Assembly: GCA_016717285.1 (NCBI GenBank)
Contig: JADKFU010000001.1
Location: 620,001 to 684,000, forward strand
Direction: 5' to 3'
Length of the DNA: 64,000 nucleotides
DNA from: Chitinophagaceae bacterium
Lineage (GTDB): Bacteria > Bacteroidota > Bacteroidia > Chitinophagales > UBA10324
In this document: piece after piece, positions 9,126-18,400 of the stretch
Position numbering within the stretch: the stretch's first letter is position 1
Layout of the letters: each line of letters starts with the position of its first letter
Made by a program: the position numbers and the translations under genes
The notes under the pieces: generated by a model
Told to the model about the DNA's origin: nothing
Seen by the model: only the letters and a program-made list of their open reading frames with translations
The model's database searches: none

Positions 9126-9860
9126 TTACCCCTCAAAATGCAGCGTAAACATAATCGTACGTGCCCTTAGCTTTTCTAATACGCTTGAAAAAATCAGGTT
9201 GTCATCCGGCTTCAGGATATTAAAAAGACCATAGGATATTTTTACCTCCGGAGAAATAATCACCAATGGAAGATGAAACTCCATACCCATTCCATATTCA
9301 AGAGCGATATCATTCCTGTATACTTTTATTAAATTTTCTGCCAGCCGTGCAGAAGCATTCGACTGCATATCCATACTGTATTTGAATCCGCCTAACACAT
9401 ACATCCGGAAATCTTTATAAGGTCTCGACCTGTATTTCAGATGCACAGGAAACTCCAGGTAAACGGATTCGATTTTTTTAATGGGAATTGTATCGGTCGT
9501 ACTCATGGAATATTGAATACTTCTGTCGGCAAAAGCCAGGTCAGGGATGAATCGTAGTTCAAATGATCTTGAAAGGTGAAGATCGGAAAGAATACCTAAA
9601 GCAAAGCCAGGATTACTCGTGCCATGTACATCCAGAATTTCATTTTGATGAATGTAGTTGGAGTCCAGGATAATCTTGTAATTAGACCTGTTCAAACCCA
9701 GGGAGATACCAAAATGAAATAACCTCCTGTCATACACCTGGTCGTCAGTGTAAATATTGACCTGTGCAAATGAATGCCGGCACAACAATACCATCAGCAG
9801 CAGAACTATTGCTTCTTTGCGGTATAGATGGAACTGATTCCGAAAGTGAGCGGTGTGCAT
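9126..9860 (-). CDS. porT: PorT family type IX secretion protein (outer-membrane beta-barrel)
   Basis: A 244-residue outer-membrane barrel protein of the PorT/SprT family, which is needed for type IX secretion and gliding in Bacteroidota. The sequence has a signal peptide ending near 'CRHSFAQ', eight or so amphipathic strands, and a C-terminal aromatic-containing end ('TIMFTLHFEG'). The identification is supported by its position directly after ubiE: the ubiE-porT pair is a conserved arrangement in the phylum. Its start overlaps the end of ubiE by 55 bp in another frame, and no later start keeps the signal peptide. The five type IX cargo proteins in this window would depend on this system. 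Confidence 0.82.
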   Translation of the reverse strand: MHTAHFRNQFHLYRKEAIVLLLMVLLCRHSFAQVNIYTDDQVYDRRLFHFGISLGLNRSNYKIILDSNYIHQNEILDVHGTSNPGFALGILSDLHLSRSFELRFIPDLAFADRSIQYSMSTTDTIPIKKIESVYLEFPVHLKYRSRPYKDFRMYVLGGFKYSMDMQSNASARLAENLIKVYRNDIALEYGMGMEFHLPLVIISPEVKISYGLFNILKPDDNLIFSSVLEKLRARTIMFTLHFEG

Positions 9861-10537
9861 TGAGTTGATACGAATCCGTTTTTATTCAGTAATTGGGTAA
9901 AATCTTTTCCGTCTGGAAATGCGGCCACTGACCGGTGAAGGTAAGTATAGGCCATTTTATCATTGGTGATCCATTGACCAAGAATCGGGCAGATGTATGT
10001 GAAATAAAGATGAAACAATTGCTTGAATGGAAATAGTTTTGGTTTTGAAAACTCTAACACAATCAATGTTCCGTTACTTTTCAAAACCCTGTTCAATTCC
10101 TGTAATCCCTTTTCAAGGTGCTCAAAATTTCTGACGCCGAATGCAACGGTGATTGCATCAAATTTATTATCTGCGAAGGGAAGATTCTCAGCATCGGCTT
10201 GTTGCAAGGTGATAAGAGATTCCAGGCTTTTCTCCTTCAGCTTCACTTGCCCTTTACTGAGCATTTCCACTGAGATATCAATTCCTGTGATGTGTTCAGG
10301 ATGAAGGGACGCCAATTGTATAGCAACATCTGCTGTCCCGGTTGCTACATCCAGGATCATTTTTGGTTGTACCGGTTTTAGAATTTTTAACATTCGTTTT
10401 CTCCAGCCCACATCAATACCAAATGAAAGCAGTCTGTTCATCAGATCGTACCGGAAGGCAATTCTGTCAAACATCATGGTCACCTGTTCTTTTTTCGACA
10501 GATTCAGTTCTTCATAGGGTACCACTTGTTGTTTCAT
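9806..10537 (-). CDS. ubiE: Demethylmenaquinone methyltransferase
   Basis: Carries out the SAM-dependent C-methylation in the last step of menaquinone synthesis. The ATG at 10537 gives 243 residues beginning 'MKQQVVPYEELNLSKKEQV', which fits the family better than the longer frame from 10573. The SAM-binding motif 'ILDVATGTADVAIQLA' and the 'GIDISVEML' and 'ADAENLPF' motifs are clear, as is the UbiE signature 'VAFGVRNFEHLEKGL'. A TAACTTTG box lies just upstream on the same strand. In a Bacteroidota cell the product is expected to serve menaquinone, not ubiquinone. It is cotranscribed and overlapping with porT. Confidence 0.95.
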   Translation of the reverse strand: MKQQVVPYEELNLSKKEQVTMMFDRIAFRYDLMNRLLSFGIDVGWRKRMLKILKPVQPKMILDVATGTADVAIQLASLHPEHITGIDISVEMLSKGQVKLKEKSLESLITLQQADAENLPFADNKFDAITVAFGVRNFEHLEKGLQELNRVLKSNGTLIVLEFSKPKLFPFKQLFHLYFTYICPILGQWITNDKMAYTYLHRSVAAFPDGKDFTQLLNKNGFVSTQCTPLTFGISSIYTAKKQ

Positions 10538-10545
10538 AACGGCAC

Positions 10546-10553
10546 CAAAGTTA
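10546..10553 (-). promoter_or_regulatory. Putative -7 box TAACTTTG upstream of ubiE
   Basis: On the minus strand this octamer matches TAnnTTTG and sits 8 bp before the preferred ubiE ATG. That spacing would give an almost leaderless transcript, so the call is tentative. Confidence 0.35.
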
Positions 10554-10624
10554 AGTAAACAGTAACATTGCACGTTTTCTTTCTGTTTCTTTGCAAATAA
10601 TGCATTTTAAAAAGTATTGATTGG

Positions 10625-11230
10625 ATGATGTTGTTACAGTCGGCAACTTTTGTGGGGAGTTTTGTTTCAGAAAAAGATTGTCCGAAGACATCTTTGACGG
10701 AGTTTGCTTTTATCGGCAGATCCAATGTAGGAAAATCGTCACTCATCAATATGCTGGTGAACAGGAAGGACCTCGTGAAAGTATCGCGGGCGCCGGGGAA
10801 AACACAAACGCTGAATTTTTTTCTTATCAATCAAAAATTTTATTTTGTAGATCTTCCCGGTTACGGTTATGCAAAGGTTTCACGAAGCATGCGTTATCAA
10901 TGGAGCGATATGATCAGCAGGTATTTGCAACAGCGCAAGACTTTACAATGCGTTTTTATTTTAGTAGATGCGCGCCTTAATCCGCAACAGTCTGATGTAG
11001 ACTTTGTAAATCAACTTGGGCAGTGGCGTATTCCCTTTGCTATTATTTTCACCAAGTCTGATAAGGTGGGAAAATCAATGGTGAGTCAGCATGTAAGTAA
11101 GTTTCATGAAGCCATCAAGCCTTTTTGGTCTACACTTCCTCCGACCTTTATTTCTTCTATTGTTACAAAAGCCGGCAAAGAAGAAGTGCTGTCATTTATT
11201 GCAGCAGCGGCCACTCAAAAAGCTGTATAG
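10625..11230 (+). CDS. engB: Ribosome biogenesis GTP-binding protein EngB/YsxC
   Basis: A 201-residue TRAFAC-class GTPase involved in late 50S ribosomal subunit assembly. The G motifs are complete: G1 'GRSNVGKSS' (31-39), G3 'DLPGYGYA' (from Asp76) and G4 'TKSD' (143-146), followed by an SS-containing G5 near residue 180. The family hallmark 'APGKTQTLNFF' is present. The gene is divergent from ubiE. Two ATG codons stand at the start; the first (10625) is taken. A probable small-RNA gene follows on the same strand. Confidence 0.96.
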   Translation: MMLLQSATFVGSFVSEKDCPKTSLTEFAFIGRSNVGKSSLINMLVNRKDLVKVSRAPGKTQTLNFFLINQKFYFVDLPGYGYAKVSRSMRYQWSDMISRYLQQRKTLQCVFILVDARLNPQQSDVDFVNQLGQWRIPFAIIFTKSDKVGKSMVSQHVSKFHEAIKPFWSTLPPTFISSIVTKAGKEEVLSFIAAAATQKAV

Positions 11231-11268
11231 ATGATTGGAATAATTTTGAAAAATAAATGCTCAAAAAC

Positions 11269-11297
11269 TTGACATCGCTTTTCTGATGTTGTATATT
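11269..11297 (+). promoter_or_regulatory. Strong promoter for the candidate small RNA
   Basis: TTGACA (11269-11274), a 17-bp spacer, then TATATT (11292-11297), a near-perfect sigma-70-type arrangement. It also reads as the Bacteroidota form: TTG, 20 bp, then TATATTTA, one base off TAnnTTTG. It lies outside any gene and points into the hairpin cluster at 11.36-11.45 kb. Confidence 0.6.
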
Positions 11298-11303
11298 TAA
11301 ATC

Positions 11304-11454
11304 ATCAAAAAAAATAACAGCATCCGAAACAATTTTATTCAAAACATAATAAAAGAGATGGGTGCTTTCACACACCCAGGGTTTTGTTCAACGTTGTAAA
11401 ACCCCAAATGAAACAGGCGACCAGAGAAACTTCTCCGTCGCCTGCTTCTTTTTT
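11304..11454 (+). ncRNA. Candidate structured small RNA with intrinsic terminator
   Basis: A transcript of about 150 nt is predicted between the promoter at 11269-11297 and the T-run at 11445-11454. It contains three consecutive hairpins: TGGGTG/CACCCA (11359-11364 with 11373-11378), GGGTTTT/AAAACCC (11379-11385 with 11398-11404) and the terminator CAGGCGAC/GTCGCCTG (11414-11421 with 11437-11444). An alternative helix can form between AGCATCC (11319-11325) and GGGTGCT (11360-11366), which would exclude the first hairpin. There is no ORF of note inside. I do not recognise it as SRP RNA, tmRNA or RNase P. It could also be a 3' element of engB. Confidence 0.55.
11414..11454 (+). terminator. Rho-independent terminator, 8-bp perfect stem
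   Basis: CAGGCGAC (11414-11421) pairs perfectly with GTCGCCTG (11437-11444). It is followed by CTTCTTTTTT, and the loop contains a small GAGAA/TTCTC helix. It ends either the engB transcript or the small RNA. Confidence 0.8.
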
Positions 11455-11551
11455 AACTAACCGCTATTCGTGAGTGGTGAATAATGAGCAGTACAATTGT
11501 CATTCTTAAGAAGGAAGAATCTATCAACTAACGACTAAGGACTTCCGGCTT

Positions 11552-12022
11552 TCACACTACTTTATTCGCGCAACTCGAACTCGCAAATGCTTCCGGCTTC
11601 GCCTTAAAAGCGAATCCCATCCCCAGAATATAGCCCATGGCTTCTTTCAATGCAGTATTTGATTGAAAGTTCGGATTGGTATTGATGTCTGCATGCACTT
11701 CAAGATCTACATCATAGGCATCAAGCAAATCACAAAGTCCATAAGCGGTTTGAACCGATCTTGAAACCTCATCAAGCATACGTTCCTTGATAGTAAGTTT
11801 GTGAGTGGTCTTTTCATTGTTGATGAACATGAAACCGCCTTTTTTTTCGCGTAAAAACACAATGACTGTGGCAAATTCAGTCACCTTACCACGCACCTGC
11901 GAATCGGTACCGATGCATACTTTAAGCTTATTACCTTGATTCGACTCGTAGCGAATTGCTTGTTCAACTGCTTTTTTTATCGGCATATTGATTTTTTCAC
12001 CGTTGAATTTTCTCCAGAGCAT
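11552..12022 (-). CDS. YkuK/DUF458-like ribonuclease H-like protein
   Basis: A 156-residue protein from the ATG at 12022, the start that matches 'MLWRKFNGEKI'; the longer frame from 12070 adds an unlikely basic extension. The core 'KVCIGTDSQVRGKVTEFATVIVFL' and 'LEVHADINTNPN' match the DUF458/YkuK family, a group with an RNase H-like fold, with acidic residues at strand ends in positions suited to metal binding. The C-terminus 'KPEAFASSSCANKVV' is typical of Bacteroidota members. The cellular role is unknown. It is divergent from rpmE2. Confidence 0.75.
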   Translation of the reverse strand: MLWRKFNGEKINMPIKKAVEQAIRYESNQGNKLKVCIGTDSQVRGKVTEFATVIVFLREKKGGFMFINNEKTTHKLTIKERMLDEVSRSVQTAYGLCDLLDAYDVDLEVHADINTNPNFQSNTALKEAMGYILGMGFAFKAKPEAFASSSCANKVV

Positions 12023-12101
12023 GGGTGGGTGTTTTTTCAAAAATAGGTTTTTACACCTGTAAATCAACAATTTATCTATTCACAACTTCATTTCAGCCCC
12101 A

Positions 12102-12134
12102 TTTGGCAATCTCAATAGTTTTTCTATATCTTTG
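12102..12134 (+). promoter_or_regulatory. Bacteroidota-type promoter for rpmE2
   Basis: TTTG at 12102-12105 and TATCTTTG at 12127-12134, separated by 21 bp, match the TTTG / TAnnTTTG consensus of the phylum's primary sigma factor. The L31 start is 27 bp downstream. Confidence 0.65.
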
Positions 12135-12160
12135 TGCTCCCAAAAAGCTCCATTCATTCA

Positions 12161-12412
12161 ATGAAAAAAGGTATTCACCCGGAAAATTACCGATTCGTAG
12201 TTTTCAAAGACATGTCGAACAACACTTCATTCATTTCAAGGTCATCTGCATCTACCAAGGAGGTGATAACCATGGACGATGGAAAGGAATATCCGTTGAT
12301 TAAGCTTGAAATTTCCAACACGTCACACCCTTACTACACTGGTAAGATGAAGTTTATTGACACTGCCGGTCGTATCGATAAGTTTAAAAAGAAATACGCG
12401 AAGAAGAGTTAA
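12161..12412 (+). CDS. rpmE2: 50S ribosomal protein L31, type B
   Basis: An 83-residue ribosomal protein of the large subunit. The ATG at 12161 gives 'MKKGIHPENYRFVVFKD', the standard L31 type B beginning. The CxxC zinc motif of type A L31 is absent, so this is the zinc-independent (C-minus) form. The C-terminus 'GRIDKFKKKYAKK' is the usual basic tail. It has its own promoter at 12102-12134 and its own terminator just downstream. Confidence 0.95.
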   Translation: MKKGIHPENYRFVVFKDMSNNTSFISRSSASTKEVITMDDGKEYPLIKLEISNTSHPYYTGKMKFIDTAGRIDKFKKKYAKKS

Positions 12413-12431
12413 TCCGATTTGCTTTCAAGAT

Positions 12432-12458
12432 AAAAGCCCTGCAGTAGTAGGGCTTTTT
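12432..12458 (+). terminator. Rho-independent terminator after rpmE2
   Basis: AAAAGCCCT (12432-12440) pairs with AGGGCTTTT (12449-12457) around an 8-nt loop, with the T-run as part of the right arm. It starts 20 bp after the L31 stop. Confidence 0.75.
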
Positions 12459-12469
12459 AATTTCGGCAG

Positions 12470-13663
12470 ATGCAAGAAAAAAATTTCATTCTTTTCGATG
12501 ATGAATGCAGAGATCAACTGCTGCCTTTCACTTTTACAAGGCCTGTGTGTGAAATCCGGATGGGTATACTCACCATAACCGGGAAGTGGGAGTACTCACT
12601 GAACCTGAAGCCAAGCTATCTTACACAGGAATATCTCAGTAAGAAGTATCCACTGAAGAAGCAGGAAGTTAATTGGCTTATCAATGGATCAGTTTTGCCT
12701 GATCCACGATTGGTAGCGCAGGTAGTTTCACTTCAATTGAATGAAGCAATAGTTGAAAATGAGATAGTCGTTGCCTGTTGCGTAGCTGATTTTTCTATAG
12801 AGAATGGCATACTCAACTCCAATACAATTATTCAGCAATGCAGAGTAATTTCACCGGCTTCCTCCATCCGTTCCGTTCGAAAACTTACAGATATCTTTTC
12901 GATGAACGGAGAGGCATTGCGGGATGATTTTAAATTAATTACACGGCAACGTCGTTCAGTTACTGTTTCTGAATCAAATAATATCAGCCACCGTGATGCT
13001 ATATTTATTGAAGAAGGTGCCAATGTTGAATATGCTTATTTGAATGCATCCAATGGACCAATTTACATCGGTAAAAATGCTGAAGTGATGGAAGGTGCGA
13101 TGATCCGCGGCCCATTTTCTTTGGGTGAGGGAAGTGTGGTTAAGATGGGCAGTAAGATCTATTACCCCACCACTATCGGACCTTTTTGCAAAGTGGGCGG
13201 TGAAATAAATAATGTAGTAATGTTTGGCAATTCTAACAAGGCACACGACGGTTATCTTGGAAACGCTGTTATTGGTGAGTGGTGCAACCTGGGCGCTGAT
13301 ACCAATAATTCAAACCTGAAAAATGATTACAGTAATGTTAAGCTCTGGAATTATCCGCAGCAGAAATTTGCAGATACAGGGTTGCAGTTTTGTGGTGTGA
13401 TGATGGGTGATCATTCAAAATGTGGTATCAACACTATGTTTAATACCGGTACTGTTGTAGGGGTATTTGCCAATCTTTTTGGAGACGGATTTCCTAGAAA
13501 TTTCATACCATCATTCAGTTGGGGAGGTCACGCTGGCATTACCGATTATAAATTGGAGAAAGCACTTAAAGTGGCTGAATTGGTGATGAAGCGAAGAGAT
13601 CAGCAACTTACCGATATAGATGTGGAAATACTGCAACATATTTACAAGCTGCCAAAAAGATGA
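12470..13663 (+). CDS. GlmU-like sugar-nucleotide protein (Bacteroidota alternative GlmU)
   Basis: A 397-residue protein resembling the Bacteroidota family proposed to replace GlmU in making UDP-N-acetylglucosamine. The N-terminal half (about 1-180) carries a nucleotidyltransferase-like beginning, 'ILFDDECRDQLLPFTFTRPV', in place of the classic GlmU pyrophosphorylase motif. From about residue 185 a left-handed beta-helix with hexapeptide repeats follows ('IYIGKNAEVMEGAMIRGPFSLGEGSVVKMG'). Product assignment rests on family resemblance; activity is not certain from sequence. Its stop overlaps a spurious ATG in the next frame. The true tpiA start is 66 bp further on and the two genes probably form an operon with prmA. 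Confidence 0.8.
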   Translation: MQEKNFILFDDECRDQLLPFTFTRPVCEIRMGILTITGKWEYSLNLKPSYLTQEYLSKKYPLKKQEVNWLINGSVLPDPRLVAQVVSLQLNEAIVENEIVVACCVADFSIENGILNSNTIIQQCRVISPASSIRSVRKLTDIFSMNGEALRDDFKLITRQRRSVTVSESNNISHRDAIFIEEGANVEYAYLNASNGPIYIGKNAEVMEGAMIRGPFSLGEGSVVKMGSKIYYPTTIGPFCKVGGEINNVVMFGNSNKAHDGYLGNAVIGEWCNLGADTNNSNLKNDYSNVKLWNYPQQKFADTGLQFCGVMMGDHSKCGINTMFNTGTVVGVFANLFGDGFPRNFIPSFSWGGHAGITDYKLEKALKVAELVMKRRDQQLTDIDVEILQHIYKLPKR

Positions 13664-13728
13664 TCCGAATTAATCAGCAAAAAATGCTGATTGATTTTTG
13701 CCCGTATAAAAAAATAAAAACTGAATCG

Positions 13729-14490
13729 ATGCGAAAAAATATAATTGCCGGAAACTGGAAGATGAACAAGTCGCCTGTAGAAAGCACTCAACTGGTGGAA
13801 GAAACACTGCACTTGCTCTCCGGTGAAACAATTGGTGAAACAGTAGTTATATTTTGTCCACCTTTTGTGTCTCTCGAACGTGTAGCGTCCCTGGTTAAGG
13901 AAAATAAAAATGTGTTTGTTGCAGCGCAGAATTGCCATTGGGAAAAATCAGGCGCATTTACCGGCGAAGTGTCGCCGGCAATGATCAAAGCCACAGGAGC
14001 TACCTACGTTATCATTGGGCATTCTGAAAGACGCCTCTATTTCAAGGAAACAAACGAACAGCTTGCAAAGAAAGCAACGGCAATAATCGGAGAAGGCATG
14101 CAGGTAATTTATTGCTGTGGAGAACCGCTTGAGATTCGCGAAGCCAATGCGCATTTTACATTGGTTGAACAACAAATCAGGGAAGGGCTTTTTCATCTCA
14201 CCAAAGAAAATTTTGCAAGTGTAGTGATTGCCTATGAACCTGTCTGGGCCATTGGAACAGGAAAAGTAGCGAGTGACGAGCAGGCGCAGGAAATGCACGC
14301 TTTTATCCGCGGCCTGATCCGTAAACAGTACGATGAGGAAACTGCAAACAATCTTACCATTCAATATGGCGGCAGCATGAAACCGTCCAATGCCAAAGGA
14401 TTGATGACACAACCTGATGTGGATGGAGGACTTATTGGTGGTGCGTCGTTAATTGCGGCTGACTTCGTGGGAATTATTAAGAGTGTTTAG
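13729..14490 (+). CDS. tpiA: Triosephosphate isomerase
   Basis: Interconverts dihydroxyacetone phosphate and glyceraldehyde 3-phosphate in glycolysis. It is 253 residues from the ATG at 13729, where 'MRKNIIAGNWKMN' is the textbook N-terminus; the extra 23 residues of the longer frame are not typical. All active-site residues are visible: Asn9 and Lys11, the electrophile His98 in 'IGHSERR', and the catalytic base Glu170 in 'AYEPVWAIGTG'. The phosphate-gripping 'GGS' and 'GGASL' loops lie near the C-terminus. Confidence 0.97.
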   Translation: MRKNIIAGNWKMNKSPVESTQLVEETLHLLSGETIGETVVIFCPPFVSLERVASLVKENKNVFVAAQNCHWEKSGAFTGEVSPAMIKATGATYVIIGHSERRLYFKETNEQLAKKATAIIGEGMQVIYCCGEPLEIREANAHFTLVEQQIREGLFHLTKENFASVVIAYEPVWAIGTGKVASDEQAQEMHAFIRGLIRKQYDEETANNLTIQYGGSMKPSNAKGLMTQPDVDGGLIGGASLIAADFVGIIKSV

Positions 14491-14542
14491 CTTCGTTCAT
14501 CCGATAGCAACAGTTATTCTAAACAGAGTCCTTACTTCCTAA

Positions 14543-15373
14543 GTGGATTATTATTCCTTCACCTTTCAGATAAAAGAATCCTGGCAGCAAGAGCTAATAA
14601 TCGCGGCGCTTGACGACATTGGTTTTGAAGGATATGAAGAAAGAGAAAACGCGATGGACGCTTATATTTCCACAAGTAGTTTTAGTGAATCAGCATTTAT
14701 TCAGGCAATAACGCCTTATCAGGAAGCCTACGGTTTTTCATTTTCCAAATCAATAGTAGAGAATAAGAACTGGAATGAATTATGGGAAAAGAGTTTTAAT
14801 CCTATCGTTATTGGATCAGAAATAGCTGTTCGTGCTTCTTTTCATCCTTCGTTTCCGGAAGTTAAATATGACCTTGTTATTGATCCGAAAATGTCTTTCG
14901 GCACCGGTCATCACGCTACTACAGAAATGATGATGCGGTTAATGCTGAAAGAAAATATTTCTCAGAAAAGGGTTCTTGACTTCGGAAGTGGTACCGGCAT
15001 TCTTTCTATTCTTGCCGCAAAGCTGAATGCAAACACCATACTTTCCATTGATCATGAAGAGTGGGCGTATCGCAATGCAATAGAAAATTTTCAGTTGAAC
15101 CATGTTGTTACTGCAACGGCGCTATTGGGTGATGCTTCCTGCTTTAAGCACCAGGAATTCGATCTTATTCTGGCAAATATCAACCGTTCAATTATTGTAA
15201 ATACTATGAGTCAGTTTGCCGCCACGCTCAACAAGCATGGTAGATTACTGATTAGTGGATTTTTGAAGAATGATGAACTGCAAGTGATTGCCGAAGCACA
15301 TAATGCCGGTTTTAAAGTGGTGGACCAACTTACACAGGACGACTGGATCGCTCTTGCTTTGAATTTTATTTAG
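14543..15373 (+). CDS. prmA: Ribosomal protein L11 methyltransferase
   Basis: SAM-dependent enzyme that methylates ribosomal protein L11. It is 276 residues from a GTG at 14543; no in-frame ATG precedes the conserved N-terminal domain. The C-terminal Rossmann domain has 'VLDFGSGTGILSILAAKL' near residues 144-161 and the 'LANINRSII' motif near 210. The preceding 'DPKMSFGTGHHATT' is diagnostic of PrmA. It lies 52 bp after tpiA on the same strand. Confidence 0.93.
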   Translation: MDYYSFTFQIKESWQQELIIAALDDIGFEGYEERENAMDAYISTSSFSESAFIQAITPYQEAYGFSFSKSIVENKNWNELWEKSFNPIVIGSEIAVRASFHPSFPEVKYDLVIDPKMSFGTGHHATTEMMMRLMLKENISQKRVLDFGSGTGILSILAAKLNANTILSIDHEEWAYRNAIENFQLNHVVTATALLGDASCFKHQEFDLILANINRSIIVNTMSQFAATLNKHGRLLISGFLKNDELQVIAEAHNAGFKVVDQLTQDDWIALALNFI

Positions 15374-15473
15374 TGCACTCGTTGCATGTGTGTGGATACT
15401 ATGTTCCATGGTACATTCCGATGAAAATTATTATTACCTAATTTCGTTGCTTTCCTAAAATGTAACCCCTACA

Positions 15474-18400
15474 ATGCAGCGGATTGTCTTTCTTATATCA
15501 TTTTTTTTATTGCTGATTACGAATGTTTTTGCGCAAACATCCAACAGTTTTTCAAATGATCCCACCGTATTCCTGAAGGAAGCAACACAATTGCTCACAG
15601 ATACAAAGCGTGACGATTGCCAGCAAACCGCCAGGGAATTACAAGACACCTGGCCGAAGTTTTCAAGATCTCAACAGTCTGATATTATTGAGTTGGCCAA
15701 TATTATGAAGGAGAAAAAAATGCTGGTGACTCCATATTTCCAAAAGTTCTTTAATGCGGTTGTTTCTTTCAGACAAAGCAGTCAGAGTGACGATTTTTTT
15801 GATTCCTGGAAAGAAGTCACCATTGCGGTGATAAACGGTCAGCGCCAGGGAAGTTTTAAAAAGTATGAGCAATACCTTGATTTTTCTTACGCACTTTTTT
15901 CCAGGCATGCATTGTACATTTCGGAGGGCCGAACCTGGAAACTCGACACAGATGCATTTGAGCTGGTGATGGAGAATGATAACCCTGTGCTGAAAGTGGA
16001 TGATTGTACGATTATTGGAATCACTTCGAAAGATTCTTTACGTATTGAAGGAACAGGTGGAAGTTATTTTCCGATGGAAAGCAAATGGCAGGGAAATAAA
16101 GGAAGGGCTGACTGGACGCGTGTGGGTTTTGGAGCCGATGAGGTTTATGCAACCTTTAAAAATTATACCATCGATTGCCGTCAATCGGATTACAGTGCCG
16201 ACTCTGCCCGTTTGTTTTATGAGGCATACGACAAAAAAAATATAACCGGCAAGTTTTCTGACAGACTGTTGTCTTTTACTGATCCTGAAACCACCACTTA
16301 TCCGAGGTTTGAATCATACCGTAAAGATTTGTTGTTCGACAATATAGCCCCGCATGTAAAACTTTATGGCGGGATTACACTTCAGGGCGCAAAGCTGAAT
16401 GCGAATGGAACTGCTGATCAAAAGGCCATGATTAAAATATTCAGGTACGACAAGTTATTAGGTGTGGTGGCGAAGTCGGTGAATTTTGAAATAAACAAAG
16501 AAAAGGAAATCAATGCTTCGCAGGCAGAAGTCAAATTATTGCTGGGAAAAGATTCGATTCTTCATGGTGGTGTTACCCTGAGATACAATAGTGAGAAACG
16601 GGAGTTGTATTTGTTTCGCGGAAAAAACGGCATCGAAAAATCTGCTTTCTACGATTATTACCACAGTCTTGAAATTTCACCGGACGTGATCTTTTGGGAC
16701 ATGAATGAACCAACGCTTTATCTGCGCAACATTTCACAATCAGGTGAAAGCGAGGTCGTGCTGGAATCGTTCGATTATTACTCATTGGGCAAAATGGAGA
16801 AATTCCAGAATATCGCGGATTATAATATTATTGAAAAGCTCAGAACAATTGTTGAAACTACCGGGCAAAAGGAATTTACAACAGAAGACCTGGCGAAGAA
16901 ATTAGGACCTAAATATGCTGCGCAAACCATAAAAGGTATTCTTTACAAATTAGTGGAAGATGGTTTTGTTGATTACGATGATCAAAAAGAATTGGTAACT
17001 ATTAAGTATAAAACATTTCACTACGTAGACGCAAAAAAGAATAAAACTGATTACGACAATATCAGAATTGATTCTAAAACCGATAGTGTAAATGCTGAAA
17101 TTGATATGCGCAGCATGGACATGGATTTACGTGGCGTTCGGGATATCGCTTTAAGTGATTCAAATTTTGTAGTGGTTTTTCCAAGAGAAAAGAATGTAAC
17201 CGTAAAGCAAAACCGCGATATGGATTTCAGCGGAACCATGTTTGCCGGAAGGTTAGATATGTCAGGCGATGGTTTTGGTTTTGATTACGATGATTTTAAG
17301 ATCGAGCTTTCCACTGTTGATTCAGTCCTGATCAATATTCCGACCGGAAAGACCGACGAGCACGGACAACCTACATTGGGCCCTATCAAAAGTATTATTG
17401 AAGCTGTAACCGGTAACCTTCAGATAGATGCAAAAAATAACCGGTCAGGGCGTGCACGAAACAAGCAATATCCGATTCTCACTACCACTGCACCTTCATT
17501 CGTATACTATGATCATCCGAGAACCCTTGGAGGCGTTTACGATCGTGACAAATTTTATTTCCAACTGAATCCATTTGTATTTGATTCACTCAATAAATTT
17601 AAAACGCTGTCCGTTGGGTTTGATGGCAAATTGGTTTCAGGCGGCATCTTTCCTGACATGAATGATCGTATTGGCATTCAACAGGATCTTTCACTTGGAT
17701 TCAAAACAAAGAAGACAGATATTGCTTTATACGGCGGCAAAGGCGGTTATACCAATCAGATATCGCTTGATAATACAGGGTTACGTGGAAAAGGAACTAT
17801 AAAATTTCTTGCCTCGATTAGCACTTCCAGGGATATTATTTTTTATCCGGATTCTCTGAATGCAAAATCGGATTCATTCACGATCAGCTCAACTGTATTG
17901 AATGGTATTGAATATCCGAATGTTGATGGAAGGAAGGATTTCATTCATTGGATTCCATACAACGATTCGATGGTGGTAAAAATGGATACCGTGCCTTTTA
18001 GAATTTTTGATGGAAAAACTACACTTCGCGGCGCATTGGTTTTGCAATCGTCAGGCCTTTCGGGAAGCGGAAATGTGGATTGGAACGACGCAACACTTTC
18101 AGCGCGGGATATTGATTTCGGGAAGAACAAGATGAAAGCAGACTCAGCAGATTTTACCATCAAATCGCTTGACCCTAAAAAATTCGCGCTGAAAACAAGC
18201 GATGTGAGCGCTACTATAGATTTTGACAAACGGATGGGTGTATTCAAATCGAACACTGATGATATTTCTACATTATTTCCGTACAATCAATACCGCACTT
18301 CCATCAATGAGTTTAAATGGGAAATGGATAAGAAGAAAATGACTTTTGCTGCGCCTGCCGGCACGGTAGCTGAGTTTACTTCCATTCAACCTGACCAGGA

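Noticed and set aside
13948..14412. 154-residue ORF on the minus strand within tpiA
   Set aside because: Antisense to the catalytic core of tpiA with no recognisable motif.
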